From assembly GCF_036250065.1 (NCBI RefSeq), contig NZ_CP109199.1, forward strand, positions 2,108,001 to 2,172,000: a DNA stretch of 64,000 bases. The letters are read 5' to 3'. Under the pieces are notes generated by a model, which searched no databases, was not told the origin of the DNA, and saw only the letters and a list, made by a program, of their open reading frames with translations. Positions 42,770 through 50,681 of this stretch are shown here, in pieces; the first letter of the stretch is position 1; each line of letters starts with the position of its first letter. Source of the DNA: Micromonospora sp. NBC_01699. Lineage in GTDB: Bacteria; Actinomycetota; Actinomycetes; Mycobacteriales; Micromonosporaceae. The position numbers and the translations under genes are program-made.

Positions 42770-44195
42770 GCGGCAGGTCGCGGTCGTCGGAGCCGGACCG
42801 GCGGGGCTGGCCGCGGCGCTCGCCGCCGCCGACGGTGGCGCCGAGGTGACCGTGGTCGACCTCGGGGCGCTGCCCGGCGGGCAGTACCTGCGCCAGCCGG
42901 CGGTCGCCGGGCTGCCACCGGCCCGGCACCCGGCCGCCGCCGAAGCCCTGCTGGACCGCACCCGCGACCATCCCCGGATCACCTTCCTGCTCGGCCACCA
43001 GGTCTGGCAGGCCACCGCCGACCCAACCCCGCACCTCGACAACCGGGGCGGACCCGGACTCACCCTGCGGCTGCTCGGCCCGGTCGGCCCGGTCACCCTG
43101 CACCCGTCGGTGCTGGTGCTCGCCCCCGGCGGCCACGACCGGGTGGTGCCGTTCCCCGGTTGGGACCTGCCCGGCGTGGTCACCGCCGGTGCCGCCCAGG
43201 CCCTGGCCAAGGGGCAGGGCGTGCTGGTCGGCCGGCGCGTCCTGGTCGCCGGGACCGGACCGTTCCTGCTCACCGTCGCGGCCGGACTCGCCGCCGCCGG
43301 AGCGGAGGTCGCCGGGGTGGCCGAGGCATCGCGGATCAGCCGCTGGGGGCGGCACCTCGGCGCGATCGCCGGCGTCCCCGGCAAAATCGGCGAAGCGTTT
43401 CGCTACCTCGGTGCGCTGCGCCGCCGCCGGATCCCGATCTGGTCGGGCGAGGCCGTCACCATGGTCGAGCCGTACGGCGACCGGCTGCGGGCCACCCTGC
43501 GCCGGGTGGACGCCGGCTGGCGCCCCGGACCGGTGACCCGGACGGTGGCCGTCGACGCCGTCTGCGTCGGTCACGGCTTCACCCCGTCGGTGGAGCTGGC
43601 CGTCGCGCTCGGCTGCGCCACCCACCACGATCCGGCCGATGGCAGCCTCGTGGTCGACGTCGACGACAACCAGGCGAGCACCGTACCGGGGGTCTTCGTC
43701 GCCGGTGAGGCGACCGGAGTGGGCGGCGCCGACGTGGCCCGGCACGAGGGCACGCTGGCCGGGCTGGCCGTCCTGCACCGGCTCGGCCGGCTCGACACCG
43801 CCGCGTACGAGCGCGCCGCCGGTCCGCTGCGCCGCCGGATCGACCGGGGACGACGCTTCGCCACCGCCCTGCACCGGGTCTACCCGGTACCGGACGGCTG
43901 GACCCACTGGCTGCGGGCGGACACCGTGCTCTGCCGCTGCGAGGAGGTGACCGTCGGACGTACCCGGTCCGACATCGCCGCGTACGGCATCGACGACCTG
44001 CGGGCACTCAAGCTGGTCACCCGGATCGGGATGGGCCGCTGCCAGGGTCGGATCTGCGGGCGGGCCGCGGCCTGCCTGCTCGGGCAGGTCAGCGGGCGGT
44101 CACAGCCGCTCGACACCTTCGCCAACCGTCACATAGTCATGCCGGTGCCGCTGGGCACCGTCGCCGAGGAAGGAACAACCCGTGACAGCTCGTAA
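42762..44195 (+). CDS. D-hydroxyproline dehydrogenase, NAD(P)/FAD-type subunit with [2Fe-2S] domain
   Basis: The 477-residue protein begins with the dinucleotide loop VAVVGAGPAGLAAALAAADG and has a second one near residue 165 (GRRVLVAGTGPFLLTVAAGL). A C-terminal BFD-like domain carries cysteines in LCRCEEVTVG and MGRCQGRICG for another iron-sulfur cluster. This is the HcnB-type large subunit. The ATG overlaps the [2Fe-2S] gene by eight bases, and the stop overlaps the deaminase start by 14 bases, giving tightly coupled translation. Confidence 0.88.
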   Translation: MAERQVAVVGAGPAGLAAALAAADGGAEVTVVDLGALPGGQYLRQPAVAGLPPARHPAAAEALLDRTRDHPRITFLLGHQVWQATADPTPHLDNRGGPGLTLRLLGPVGPVTLHPSVLVLAPGGHDRVVPFPGWDLPGVVTAGAAQALAKGQGVLVGRRVLVAGTGPFLLTVAAGLAAAGAEVAGVAEASRISRWGRHLGAIAGVPGKIGEAFRYLGALRRRRIPIWSGEAVTMVEPYGDRLRATLRRVDAGWRPGPVTRTVAVDAVCVGHGFTPSVELAVALGCATHHDPADGSLVVDVDDNQASTVPGVFVAGEATGVGGADVARHEGTLAGLAVLHRLGRLDTAAYERAAGPLRRRIDRGRRFATALHRVYPVPDGWTHWLRADTVLCRCEEVTVGRTRSDIAAYGIDDLRALKLVTRIGMGRCQGRICGRAAACLLGQVSGRSQPLDTFANRHIVMPVPLGTVAEEGTTRDSS

Positions 44196-45084
44196 GCCGT
44201 GGCAGGGCGTCGTGGTCGCCATACCGACGCCGTTCCGCGAGGATCTCTCCGTCGATTTCGACCGGTTGCAGGAACATGTGCGCTGGCTGGCGGACGAGGG
44301 CTGTCACGGTGTCACCCCGTGCGGGTCGCTGGGGGAGTACCAGAACCTCAGCGACGACGAGCGGGCCGACGTGGTCCGGGCGACCGTCGAGGCGGCCCCG
44401 GACGGGTTTGCCGTCGTCCCCGGCGTCGGCGGGTACGGCAGCCGCCAGTCCCGCCGCTGGGCCGAACACGCCGCGTCGGTCGGCGCGCACGCGGTCCTGG
44501 CGCTGCCACCGAACACGTACGCGGCCCGGGATGCCGAGGTGGTCGCCCACTTCCGTGAGGTCGCCTCGGTCGGGCTGCCGGTGGTCGCGTACAACAACCC
44601 GTTCGACACGAAGGTGGACCTCACCCCGGAACTGCTCGCCACCATCGCCGAGACCGACGGGATCGTGGCGGTGAAGGAGTTCAGCGGCGACGTACGGCGG
44701 CTGCACCGGATCCTCGACCTGAGCCCGCACCTCGACGTCCTGGCCGGTGCCGACGACGTCCTGCTGGAGCTGGTGGTGTGCGGGGCGAAGGGCTGGATCG
44801 CCGGCTTCCCGAGCGCGCTGCCGAGGTTGTCGGTGAAGCTCTACGAACTCGCCCGTGAACAGAACCTGGCCGAGGCGCTCCCGCTGTACGCCGCCCTGCA
44901 CCCGATCTTCGGTTGGGACAGCCGGCCGGTCTTCGTACAGGCGATCAAGCTCGGGATGGAACTAGCCGGCCGGTACGGCGGCCCCTGCCGCCCGCCGCGC
45001 GGCCCGCTCTCGGTCGAGACCGAGGCCCAGGTACGCAAGGACATGGCCCGCGCGCTCGCCGTCACCGGCGGTCCCGATGCGTAG
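44182..45084 (+). CDS. DapA-family lyase, probable 1-pyrroline-4-hydroxy-2-carboxylate deaminase
   Basis: The 300-residue protein is a class I aldolase-type barrel of the dihydrodipicolinate-synthase family. The Schiff-base lysine is Lys165 in IVAVKEFSGD and the catalytic tyrosine Tyr137 in VAYNNP; the TPCGSLGEY loop replaces the usual GTTGE. In hydroxyproline operons the corresponding enzyme deaminates the cyclic imine to 2-oxoglutarate semialdehyde. Flanking dehydrogenase and epimerase genes make this the best call. Sequence alone would not separate it from other DapA-like aldolases. Confidence 0.85.
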   Translation: MTARKPWQGVVVAIPTPFREDLSVDFDRLQEHVRWLADEGCHGVTPCGSLGEYQNLSDDERADVVRATVEAAPDGFAVVPGVGGYGSRQSRRWAEHAASVGAHAVLALPPNTYAARDAEVVAHFREVASVGLPVVAYNNPFDTKVDLTPELLATIAETDGIVAVKEFSGDVRRLHRILDLSPHLDVLAGADDVLLELVVCGAKGWIAGFPSALPRLSVKLYELAREQNLAEALPLYAALHPIFGWDSRPVFVQAIKLGMELAGRYGGPCRPPRGPLSVETEAQVRKDMARALAVTGGPDA

Positions 45085-46081
45085 CCGGATGGTGCTGCAC
45101 GCGGTCGACTCGCACACCGAGGGGATGCCGACCCGCGTCATCACCGGCGGCGTCGGGGTGCTGCCGGGCGAGACGATGTTCGACCGCAAGCGGCTGTTCG
45201 AACAGGACCGGGACGGGTTGCGCCGGCTGCTGATGCGCGAGCCGCGCGGTCACCCGGCGATGTCCGGCGCCATCCTGCAACCGCCGACCCGGCCCGACGC
45301 CGACTTCGGGGTGCTGTTCATCGAGGTCTCCGGCCTGCTGCCGATGTGCGGGCACGGCACCATCGGGGTGGCCACCGTACTGGTCGAGACCGGCATGGTG
45401 CCGGTGGTGGAGCCGGTGACCACCATCCGGCTGGACACCCCGGCCGGGCTGGTCACCGTCGACGTGGCGGTCCGCGACGGCCGGGCGGGTGCGGTGACCA
45501 TCCGGAACGTACCGTCGTTCCTGCTCGCCGCCGACCAGGTGGTCGAGGTGGGCGACGGGATCGGACCGGTCCGCTACGACATGGCCTTCGGCGGCAACTT
45601 CTACGCCATAGTGGAGGCCGAATCGCTCGGCCTGCCGGTCGAGCCGGCCACGGTGCCGGAGCTGATCCGCCGGGGCATGAAGATCATGGCGGCGATCAAC
45701 GAGCAGGCGCCGCCGGTGCACCCCACCAATCCGGAGATCAACGACTGTCGGCACGTACAGATCGTCCAGACCGGCGCGGACGGCGCGGACGCGCGCAACG
45801 CGGTGGTCATCCACCCCGGTTGGGTGGACCGTTCGCCGTGCGGCACCGGTACGTCCGCCCGGATGGCCCAGCGGCACGCCCGTGGCCTGCTCGACCTGGA
45901 CACCGACTTCGTCAACGAGTCGCCGATCGGCACCCGGTTCACCGGCCGGCTGACCGGCACCACCACGGTCGGCGACCTGCCTGCCGTGCTGCCCTCGGTC
46001 ACCGGCCGGGCCTGGATCACCGCCACCGCCCAGTACATGCTCGACCCGGAAGACCCCTTCCCCGAGGGCTTCCTGATCTGA
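45077..46081 (+). CDS. 4-hydroxyproline 2-epimerase (proline racemase family)
   Basis: The 334-residue protein has both catalytic cysteines of the family: Cys91 in LPMCGHGTIG and Cys255 in RSPCGTGTSA. Two cysteines mark epimerases or racemases; hydroxyproline dehydratases have threonine in place of the second position's partner. Length matches known trans-4-hydroxy-L-proline 2-epimerases. It converts trans-4-hydroxy-L-proline to the cis-D form, the substrate of the dehydrogenase encoded upstream. Its start overlaps the deaminase stop by eight bases. A stable hairpin about 90 bases downstream ends the operon. Confidence 0.88.
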   Translation: MRSRMVLHAVDSHTEGMPTRVITGGVGVLPGETMFDRKRLFEQDRDGLRRLLMREPRGHPAMSGAILQPPTRPDADFGVLFIEVSGLLPMCGHGTIGVATVLVETGMVPVVEPVTTIRLDTPAGLVTVDVAVRDGRAGAVTIRNVPSFLLAADQVVEVGDGIGPVRYDMAFGGNFYAIVEAESLGLPVEPATVPELIRRGMKIMAAINEQAPPVHPTNPEINDCRHVQIVQTGADGADARNAVVIHPGWVDRSPCGTGTSARMAQRHARGLLDLDTDFVNESPIGTRFTGRLTGTTTVGDLPAVLPSVTGRAWITATAQYMLDPEDPFPEGFLI

Positions 46082-46172
46082 GTACGGAAGGGGCCCCGGG
46101 CAACGCCACACGTTGCGCAGGGTGTTGAAGGGAAGGGCTGAGAGGTCGTTCCCAGATGGACCGAAACTCGAA

Positions 46173-46205
46173 ACAGGGGCGCAGCCGACCAGGCTGTGCC
46201 CCTGT
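46173..46205. terminator. Terminator hairpin after the hydroxyproline operon
   Basis: Arms 46173-46186 and 46192-46205 (ACAGGGGCGCAGCC against GGCTGTGCCCCTGT) pair over 14 bases with one G-U wobble around a five-base loop. Confidence 0.7.
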
Positions 46206-46217
46206 GGTGTTTCGTCT

Positions 46218-46440
46218 CTAGCTGGCGTTGGTCAAAGCTCCGAATGTCGCCGGAACCTTCAAGTCGGCGACCGCGTCGACGGCCACCCACTCCGCGCCGG
46301 CCACCTCCTCCACCCGCGCGATCACCGCCCCAGGCTCGGCCCGACACACATAGACGAAGTCATGTGCCGGTGCCTCCCGTCCCGCGAGTCGGCGACGTCC
46401 CCCTCGATGATCGCGACCAGCGGAACGATGCTCCATACCG
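46218..46440 (-). pseudogene. Possible Nudix hydrolase remnant, frameshifted
   Basis: On the minus strand the last part reads HDFVYVCRAEPGAV, then EEVAGAEWVAVDAVADLKVP, which resembles the C-terminal strands of Nudix proteins. Just upstream a different frame reads IVPLVAIIEGDVADS, which also fits the same family. No frame joins them and the Nudix box itself is absent. I read this as a decayed gene end, weakly supported. Confidence 0.35.
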
Positions 46441-46521
46441 CTGCTGACCACAGGCACCAGAGACGTCACGACCCACAGGCAGGTAATTCCAAACTCCGGC
46501 GACTCCTCGCACGCCCCGGCG

Positions 46522-46598
46522 CGACGATCTTGCACTTGTGGTGGTTCGCAAATCCGGATGAGTGGCCTAAATCAGGCGCCACAAGTGCAAGATCGTCG
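46522..46598. repeat. Extragenic palindrome, CTTGCACTTGTGG family, copy 2
   Basis: Arms 46522-46541 and 46579-46598 (CGACGATCTTGCACTTGTGG and complement) pair perfectly over 20 bases. The core is identical to the element at 13730-13804. On the minus strand its inner part provides the last codons (STILHLWRLI) and the stop of the gene at 46567-46980. Confidence 0.8.
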
Positions 46599-46980
46599 AC
46601 GAAGTCGGTGGTGCGGGGAGGGTGTCGGGGGGAGCGCGGGGGGGCGGGGCCAGGGTCACGGTGACGACGGCCGTGGCGAGCGCGGCGGCCAGCACGAGCA
46701 GGCGGGCGTACCGGCTCATCCGGGTCGCGCGCTTCAGGGTCGCCTCGGAACCGGCGAGAGCCCGGAGCGCCGAGCCCACGATCGCCGCCGCGCCGATCAT
46801 CCCGCCGAGTCCACCGACCGTCCATGACACGCCGAACGCCGTCCGACCCGCCTCGGCGGCTAGACCCGCGTACGCGACCAGCCCGAAGACGCCCGTCGCC
46901 AGCAGGTGGAGGATCGCGGTGGAACGCAGTCGACGGGCCCGTACGGCCGATTCGTTGACGGGCAAACCAGGACTGGACAC
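46567..46980 (-). CDS. Small membrane protein of unknown function
   Basis: The GTG at 46980 is preceded by GGGGAA. The 137-residue product has three hydrophobic segments (STAILHLLATGVFGLVAYAG, a glycine-rich WTVGGLGGMIGAAAIVGSAL, and YARLLVLAAALATAVVTVTL) separated by short basic loops. I do not recognise the family. Its final ten or so residues are read from the palindromic element, so the native C terminus may have been replaced by insertion of that element. It is divergent from the M6 protease gene. Confidence 0.55.
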   Translation of the reverse strand: MSSPGLPVNESAVRARRLRSTAILHLLATGVFGLVAYAGLAAEAGRTAFGVSWTVGGLGGMIGAAAIVGSALRALAGSEATLKRATRMSRYARLLVLAAALATAVVTVTLAPPPRAPPDTLPAPPTSSTILHLWRLI

Positions 46981-47406
46981 GGCAATTCCCCTGTCATTGA
47001 TCTTTCCGGTGACGGATGGATCAGCGGCAATTATCGGTGCCGTACGGTGGGCGTGGGCCAGGCTCCGCCCCGTACCCCCGATGACCCTGTGTCGACGGCC
47101 GTGGTCACGCGATGACCTGGCCTGCCGCGATGCCCGGCGATAGCGGTGACACCAGCCGAAATAGTGGCGGGCCGATGCGCCGTTGATCAAGCCATCGATC
47201 GCGGCCGAGCTGCTCCGACAGGGCGTCGAACGAGGCGGCCCCGATGCTCCTTCAGGTGTCGAAAGACGCTGGTTGACCTGCCGACATCTGCACGGTGACC
47301 GGGAAGTAGCGAGGCTTCTACATTCGTTGCGCGGCGCGGACCCTTCGGGGGCGGCCGGCATCCTCGGCGCCTCCCGCGTCGAACCCCCGCGACGAAGGGC
47401 GACTAC
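46981..47406. other. Divergent intergenic region upstream of the M6 protease
   Basis: The 426 bp carry no frame with a believable protein. TACATT at about 47318 could be a -10 element for the protease gene. No strong palindrome was found. Confidence 0.35.
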
Positions 47407-49452
47407 ATGCACCTTCCGTTCAATAAGAGAAACGCACGGCGCACCCTCCTGGTCGCCGCGGTCACGTCCGCACTGGTCGTATCCGTGGCAACCAGCGGCG
47501 CGTCGGCGGCTCCGGCGAACCCTGCCGGCGGTGGCGGGCCCTTCCAGGTGCTCGACCCGCAGAACTGGGAATTCCCGGACACCATGACCTGGGACGACTT
47601 CAAGGCCGCCCCGGGCACCAACTGGGCGGATCCGACCGTGCGCGGCTCGATCCGCAACTTCAAGATCGCGCTGGTCACGCTCGACTACGTCGACCAGCCG
47701 TTCGTGGTCACCCAGCGCGCCCGTTCGTCGGTCTTCGGCAACCCGCAGTCGACCGCGCAGAACATCCCGCGCGACCAGGTGCCGCAGTTCTACCAGGACT
47801 TCCTGAACAAGCCGAACGACCTGAACAAGGGTCACACGCTGCACGAGTACTGGATGCAGGACTCGAACGGCCGGTACGGCGTCGACCTGAACGGGTTCGG
47901 CCCGTACACCATGCCGGCGAAGTCGTACCAGTACGGCATCACCAACGACATGAACCCGGGCATGTGTCCGGGCGGCGAGGTCTGCAACAAGAACATCCGT
48001 ACCGATGGTCTGGGCGCCTGGCGCGCGGCCGTCGGCGACGAGGTCGCGGACTCGTTCGAGCTGGTCTTCATCCTCGGTGCCGGTCAGGACGAGTCGTCGA
48101 CCTGGCAGGAATTCGGCCAGATGATGTTCCAGACCAAGGAGGACGTCCCGGACGCTTGGGGCCCGCCGGACCCGGCGATGCCGAACTACGCCAAGACCCG
48201 GTACGTCGAGTGGACCTCGTGGAAGTCGGCGGCGACCATCTGGCCGAACGCCGGTGGCGGCTCCTCCACCCAGGCGGAGAGCTCCGGCATGGGCACGTAC
48301 GCCCACGAGCTGAGCCACCTGCTCAGCATCGGTGACAACTACAACAACCCGTACGGCGTTCCGCTGCGCCGGGCGTACACCGGTGTGTGGAGCATGATGT
48401 CGCGCGGGTCGTTCAACGGCCCCGGTGGTCCGCACACCCGTTGGCAGATCCCGCCGCTCAACGGCGGTTCGATGGGTTCCTCGCACACCCTGCGGGACAA
48501 GCTGAAGATCGGGCTCCTCGGTGAGGAACACGCGCTCCGGCTCTCCCGTGAGGCGCTGGCCTCCTCCGGGATCGTCGTCGCCGAGATCAAGGCGCGTGCC
48601 GTCGACGCCGGCCCGAAGGGTCTGACCGGCATCAACATCGCGCTGAACAAGGATCTCCAGCCGGTCTGCAACACCTCCACCGACCCGCTCTGCGACGGTG
48701 GCAACTTCAACAACTACACGGTCGAGGTCGTGGACCGGATGGGTGCGGATTCGTTCACCCCGGACGCCGGCGTGATGGTCAGCAAGACCAAGAACGCGGA
48801 CAGCGCGCCGTTCCAGTGGGTTATCGACGCCAACCCGCAGGACATCGACATGATCGACTTCTACCAGCCGAACGGCACCCCGCAGAAGATCACCATGGGT
48901 GACTACCGGCAGCTGTCGGACGCCCTGTTCCACGCGGGCACCAACTCCGGCAGTGAGTACGAGTACGTCGACGGTCCGAACCGCCTGCACTTCTACGTCC
49001 TGGACATCAAGCGCAACGCTGACGGCATCCTGTCGTACACCGTCGCGATCCAGTCGCTGGACGGCAACGGCGGGCCCAGCGCCCGCGGTGTCAACCTCGG
49101 CAAGGGCGAGGTGACCAGCGCCGGTGCGCCCACCAAGAAGGGTGTCACCTGCTCGTTCGACCTGACCAACACCGGCACGTACTCGGCCGGCGGTCAGCAG
49201 CACCCGGAGGACGTGAGCGCATACCTCAAGTCCGACGTCTACCGGCTCTCCACCGAGGTTGCCGGTAAGGGCTGGCGGTCCGAGCTGCCGAACGCACTCG
49301 CCACCGCCCAGTTCGGCAAGTCCACCACGGTCAAGGTCTCGGTTGCCGCCAACAGCGACGCCGCCGCGACCGGGTTCGTCAAGCTGACCGCGACCTCGGT
49401 CAGCGACCCGAGCAAGACCGTCACCAAGCAGTGCCGGGTCGAGAAGTCCTGA
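47407..49452 (+). CDS. Secreted M6-family metalloprotease (immune-inhibitor-A-like)
   Basis: The 681-residue protein has a signal peptide (about residues 1-35, SGASAAPANPA at the cleavage site), then an M6-type catalytic domain. The zinc motif HELSH is at residues 300-304, followed by LLSIGDNY. NGRYGVDLNGFGPYTMP and VWSMMSRGSFNGPGGPHTRW are typical of the family. The C-terminal 150 residues form beta-rich domains with DLTNTGTYSAGG and a final Cys. It would digest extracellular protein. Base composition and codon use (AAG and CTG bias) suggest strong expression. It lies between the hydroxyproline operon and its dehydrogenase. Confidence 0.88.
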   Translation: MHLPFNKRNARRTLLVAAVTSALVVSVATSGASAAPANPAGGGGPFQVLDPQNWEFPDTMTWDDFKAAPGTNWADPTVRGSIRNFKIALVTLDYVDQPFVVTQRARSSVFGNPQSTAQNIPRDQVPQFYQDFLNKPNDLNKGHTLHEYWMQDSNGRYGVDLNGFGPYTMPAKSYQYGITNDMNPGMCPGGEVCNKNIRTDGLGAWRAAVGDEVADSFELVFILGAGQDESSTWQEFGQMMFQTKEDVPDAWGPPDPAMPNYAKTRYVEWTSWKSAATIWPNAGGGSSTQAESSGMGTYAHELSHLLSIGDNYNNPYGVPLRRAYTGVWSMMSRGSFNGPGGPHTRWQIPPLNGGSMGSSHTLRDKLKIGLLGEEHALRLSREALASSGIVVAEIKARAVDAGPKGLTGINIALNKDLQPVCNTSTDPLCDGGNFNNYTVEVVDRMGADSFTPDAGVMVSKTKNADSAPFQWVIDANPQDIDMIDFYQPNGTPQKITMGDYRQLSDALFHAGTNSGSEYEYVDGPNRLHFYVLDIKRNADGILSYTVAIQSLDGNGGPSARGVNLGKGEVTSAGAPTKKGVTCSFDLTNTGTYSAGGQQHPEDVSAYLKSDVYRLSTEVAGKGWRSELPNALATAQFGKSTTVKVSVAANSDAAATGFVKLTATSVSDPSKTVTKQCRVEKS

Positions 49453-49562
49453 CCGATCGTCAAGACTGATCACCGGAACTGACCACCGGACAGGTCGTCG
49501 GGTCGGAGCACGCCGATGCCGACCCGACGACCTGTTCCGGGCACCAACCCCGAGGAGACACC

Positions 49563-50024
49563 ATGCGGCGACCGACCTTCGGGTACGCCCGACCGGCGGC
49601 GCTCGCGCCGCTGCTGCTCGGCGCCCTCCTGGCCGGGGCCGGACTGACCGGCTGCTCGGACGAGCCGGAGGCAACCTCCGCGCTGACCGTGCGGGTGCTG
49701 GTCCGGGACATCAACATCCGCGAGGAAGGGGTCGACTGTGCCGGAACCGGGCCGTACCTCTTCATCCACAACAGGGCGGCGTACCGGGTAGTTGACGGCG
49801 ACGGCGAGACGCTGACCGACGGCAAGCTGCCGCCCGGCACCTCGGTACGTACCTTCCAGGAGGATCTCGAAGTGGCGCGAATCCCCACCTACTGCGAGTT
49901 CGCCATCCCGGTCAGGGTGCCCGAGCGGGACCGCTACCGACTGGTGATCGACGACCGCGCCCCGATCGACCTCACCGCCAACAACGACGAGGGACCGGCG
50001 CTGGTCGCCGTGGTGCCGTCGTGA
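49563..50024 (+). CDS. Small lipoprotein of unknown function
   Basis: The 153-residue protein has a lipoprotein signal with lipobox LTGC and a mature beta-rich domain of about 115 residues. Two cysteines (GVDCAGTGP and TYCEFAIPVRV) may form a disulfide. I do not recognise the family. Its stop overlaps the start of the thioredoxin-like lipoprotein gene (GTGA), so the two surface proteins probably work together. Confidence 0.7.
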   Translation: MRRPTFGYARPAALAPLLLGALLAGAGLTGCSDEPEATSALTVRVLVRDINIREEGVDCAGTGPYLFIHNRAAYRVVDGDGETLTDGKLPPGTSVRTFQEDLEVARIPTYCEFAIPVRVPERDRYRLVIDDRAPIDLTANNDEGPALVAVVPS

Positions 50025-50635
50025 GGCGCCCCTTCTTCGTCCGTACGGCGATGCTGCCCGCGTTGCTGGTCGTGGCCGCGCTGGCGCTCGGTGCCTGCTC
50101 CGGTCCCGCCGAGGAGTCCGCCGCCGGGGAATCCTCCGCCCCGGCGGCGGCCGGCGGCGCCGGCACCCTGCCCGGCCCGGTACCCGCCGGCCTGGCGCTG
50201 CGCCCCGCCCCGTCCGGTGTGCCCGGCGCACCCGCCTTCACCGGCACCCTGACCGACGGCAGCCCGCTGACCGTCGCGAACCTCTGGGCCGAGCGCCCGG
50301 TGGTGCTGCTCTTCTTCAGCTCCTGGTGCACCGTCTGCGTCGAGCGCCAGAGCGCGCTCAGCGACCTCGCCCGCAGCTACCGCGACCGGGTGGTCTTCGT
50401 CGGCGTGGTGAGCGAGGACGAGCCCGCCGACCTGGAGCCCTACCTGCGGGAACACCGGGTCGAGTTCCCGGTGGTGTTCGACCGGCCGCAGACGATCTGG
50501 CAGTCCTACGCGGTCCGCGAGCCGGGTGCCGTGGCGATGGTGGCCAAGGGCGGCGGACTGCTGCGCGGCTGGCCCGGTGGGCTCGACGCGGCGGAACTCG
50601 ACGCCAAGCTACGCGAGCTGGTCATCGCCGGCTGA
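50021..50635 (+). CDS. TlpA-like thioredoxin-fold lipoprotein
   Basis: The 204-residue protein has a lipobox (LGAC), an Ala/Ser/Gly-rich linker, and a thioredoxin-like domain with FFSSWCTVCVERQSALSDLA, where CTVC is the redox pair. The following FVGVVSEDEPADLEPYLREH and the cis-proline region EPGAVAMV are also standard for the TlpA/ResA group. It is anchored outside the membrane and probably reduces or isomerises disulfides in exported proteins such as its two-cysteine neighbour. GTG start coupled to that neighbour. Confidence 0.82.
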   Translation: MRRPFFVRTAMLPALLVVAALALGACSGPAEESAAGESSAPAAAGGAGTLPGPVPAGLALRPAPSGVPGAPAFTGTLTDGSPLTVANLWAERPVVLLFFSSWCTVCVERQSALSDLARSYRDRVVFVGVVSEDEPADLEPYLREHRVEFPVVFDRPQTIWQSYAVREPGAVAMVAKGGGLLRGWPGGLDAAELDAKLRELVIAG

Positions 50636-50681
50636 ACGCTCGTCCGATCGACCCGTGTTGCCGAGGGTGAAGGAGATCGCG

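Noticed and set aside
44182-45084. Dihydrodipicolinate synthase for lysine biosynthesis
   Set aside because: The DapA-type fold is present, but the gene is embedded in hydroxyproline genes and lacks the usual GTTGE loop, so the pathway-specific deaminase is more likely.
46981-49674. Long minus-strand frame through the M6 protease
   Set aside because: Only the last 137 residues (46567-46980) look like protein; the remainder is the shadow of the protease gene.
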